IMG/VR virus record: IMGVR_UViG_3300044922_000704
Span: 1 to 21,437 of that record
Direction: 5' to 3' (one strand)
Origin: a virus
Length of the DNA: 21,437 bases
In this document: piece after piece, positions 20,999-21,437 of the stretch
Layout of the letters: the number at the start of each line of letters is the position of its first letter
Position numbering within the stretch: the stretch's first letter is position 1
Position numbers and translations under genes: made by a program
Notes under the pieces: model-generated
What the model saw: only the letters and a program-made list of their open reading frames with translations
Databases searched by the model: none
Told to the model about the DNA's origin: nothing

Positions 20999-21246
20999 CC
21001 CCCAAACAAACCGCCGCCGTGTTGATGATCCTCGGCTGGCTGTTCTTGGCTCTCGCCTTCCTGACCTCCTGCGTGGCCGTTCCCATGCCGCCTTTTGGTG
21101 ACCGCATCGGCGAGGCTGGCACGCTCCACATACGCACCGTCGTGCGCTTCGAGCCGCGCCTCACCGAAGGCGAACGCGAAAACGCCAACCTCCTCCACGC
21201 GCTGAGCCAATTCCAGCAAACCCTGCCCGCGCTCAAAGACAAATGA
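20995..21246 (+). CDS. Small lipoprotein, outer-membrane spanin candidate (83 aa)
   Basis: The N-terminus has a hydrophobic segment (AAVLMILGWLFLALAFL) ending in LTSC, a lipobox, so Cys26 would be lipidated and the rest would face the periplasm. The mature part contains a Pro-rich VAVPMPPFGD and a helical C-terminus (GERENANLLHALSQFQQTL). In a phage lysis cassette this suits an outer-membrane spanin that pairs with the coiled coil encoded at 20531, although the genes are not nested as in lambda Rz/Rz1. This would imply a two-membrane host. Confidence 0.6.
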   Translation: MTPKQTAAVLMILGWLFLALAFLTSCVAVPMPPFGDRIGEAGTLHIRTVVRFEPRLTEGERENANLLHALSQFQQTLPALKDK

Positions 21247-21437
21247 ACTTCCTCGACTTCCTCCGCCGAATGTTCCCCATGGCCCAGCCACCCGCCGCGC
21301 CAGCACCAGCACCGGCGAAGTCGAAGTCCACAGGAACGCCGTCGTCCCCGACGGCATCTGCCCCCGTCCGCTACTACCCGCAGACCAACCGCAAGACGCC
21401 TAATGTCTCGGCCGGCCGCGTCATCAAGCCGACCCAT
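21243..21437 (+). CDS. Probable endolysin, N-terminal part only (3' cut by window)
   Basis: Starts in ATGA overlap with the lipoprotein gene and is still open at the window end (65 codons). The visible part is an N-terminal helix (MNFLDFLRRMF), a Pro/Ala-rich low-complexity linker (QPPAAPAPAPAKSKS), and then RYYPQTNRKTPNVSAG with RVIKPTH. The last residues resemble the entry to an amidase-type domain (PTHIVxHHT in that family), but the decisive motif would lie beyond the window. Location after holin and lipoprotein supports an endolysin. Confidence 0.55.
   Translation, partial: MNFLDFLRRMFPMAQPPAAPAPAPAKSKSTGTPSSPTASAPVRYYPQTNRKTPNVSAGRVIKPTH

Overview
The window is a continuous stretch of the virion-assembly and lysis region of a tailed phage or prophage. 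All supported genes lie on the plus strand, mostly in tight or overlapping (ATGA/TAATG) order. The layout is lambda-like: large terminase, portal, ClpP-type protease with scaffold-like tail, major capsid protein, connector proteins, tail tube, tail-assembly chaperones with a -1 frameshift, tape measure, tail-tip and fibre genes, then lysis. A tape measure and G/GT chaperone pair without any contractile sheath gene indicate a siphovirus morphology. No integrase, repressor or replication gene is present, so phage versus prophage cannot be decided. The host is uncertain. GC is high over most of the window, very few starts have a Shine-Dalgarno sequence, and several genes are preceded by A/C-rich leaders. 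This suggests a lineage that relies little on Shine-Dalgarno initiation; Verrucomicrobiota or a relative is a guess, not a demonstrated assignment.

Region 1-1518 is the terminase, cut at its 5' end by the window edge. Region 1522-3131 is a cassette of six small genes of unknown role, one of them a possible ribbon-helix-helix protein. It also holds a 12-bp tandem repeat, a tRNA T-arm-like hairpin, a terminator-like hairpin and a dispersed-repeat sequence. Region 3132-7262 is the head module. A strong terminator-like hairpin at 7298-7338 separates it from the connector and tail module (7356-12811), which includes a GGGAAAG slippery site at 9382-9388.

Region 12811-20531 encodes the tail tip and fibres. 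No recognisable lambda M, L, K, I or J homologues are present. Instead there are several small unknown proteins (one with 11 cysteines, one with a zinc-finger-like cysteine cluster) and at least five fibre-like proteins. Some of these carry AT-rich inserts in otherwise GC-rich genes, the usual mark of exchangeable receptor-binding parts. Region 20531-21437 is a lysis cassette: a membrane-anchored coiled coil, a small holin candidate, a lipoprotein that could be an outer-membrane spanin, and the start of a probable endolysin cut by the window end.

The most unusual features not explained by gene content are: a repeated start-site element (TTTGACA, then an inverted repeat whose 3' arm contains the GTG start codon, with fixed 18-nt spacing) before three genes and a looser relative before a fourth; the uncharacterised small-gene cassette between terminase and portal; and the unrecognised tail-tip gene set.
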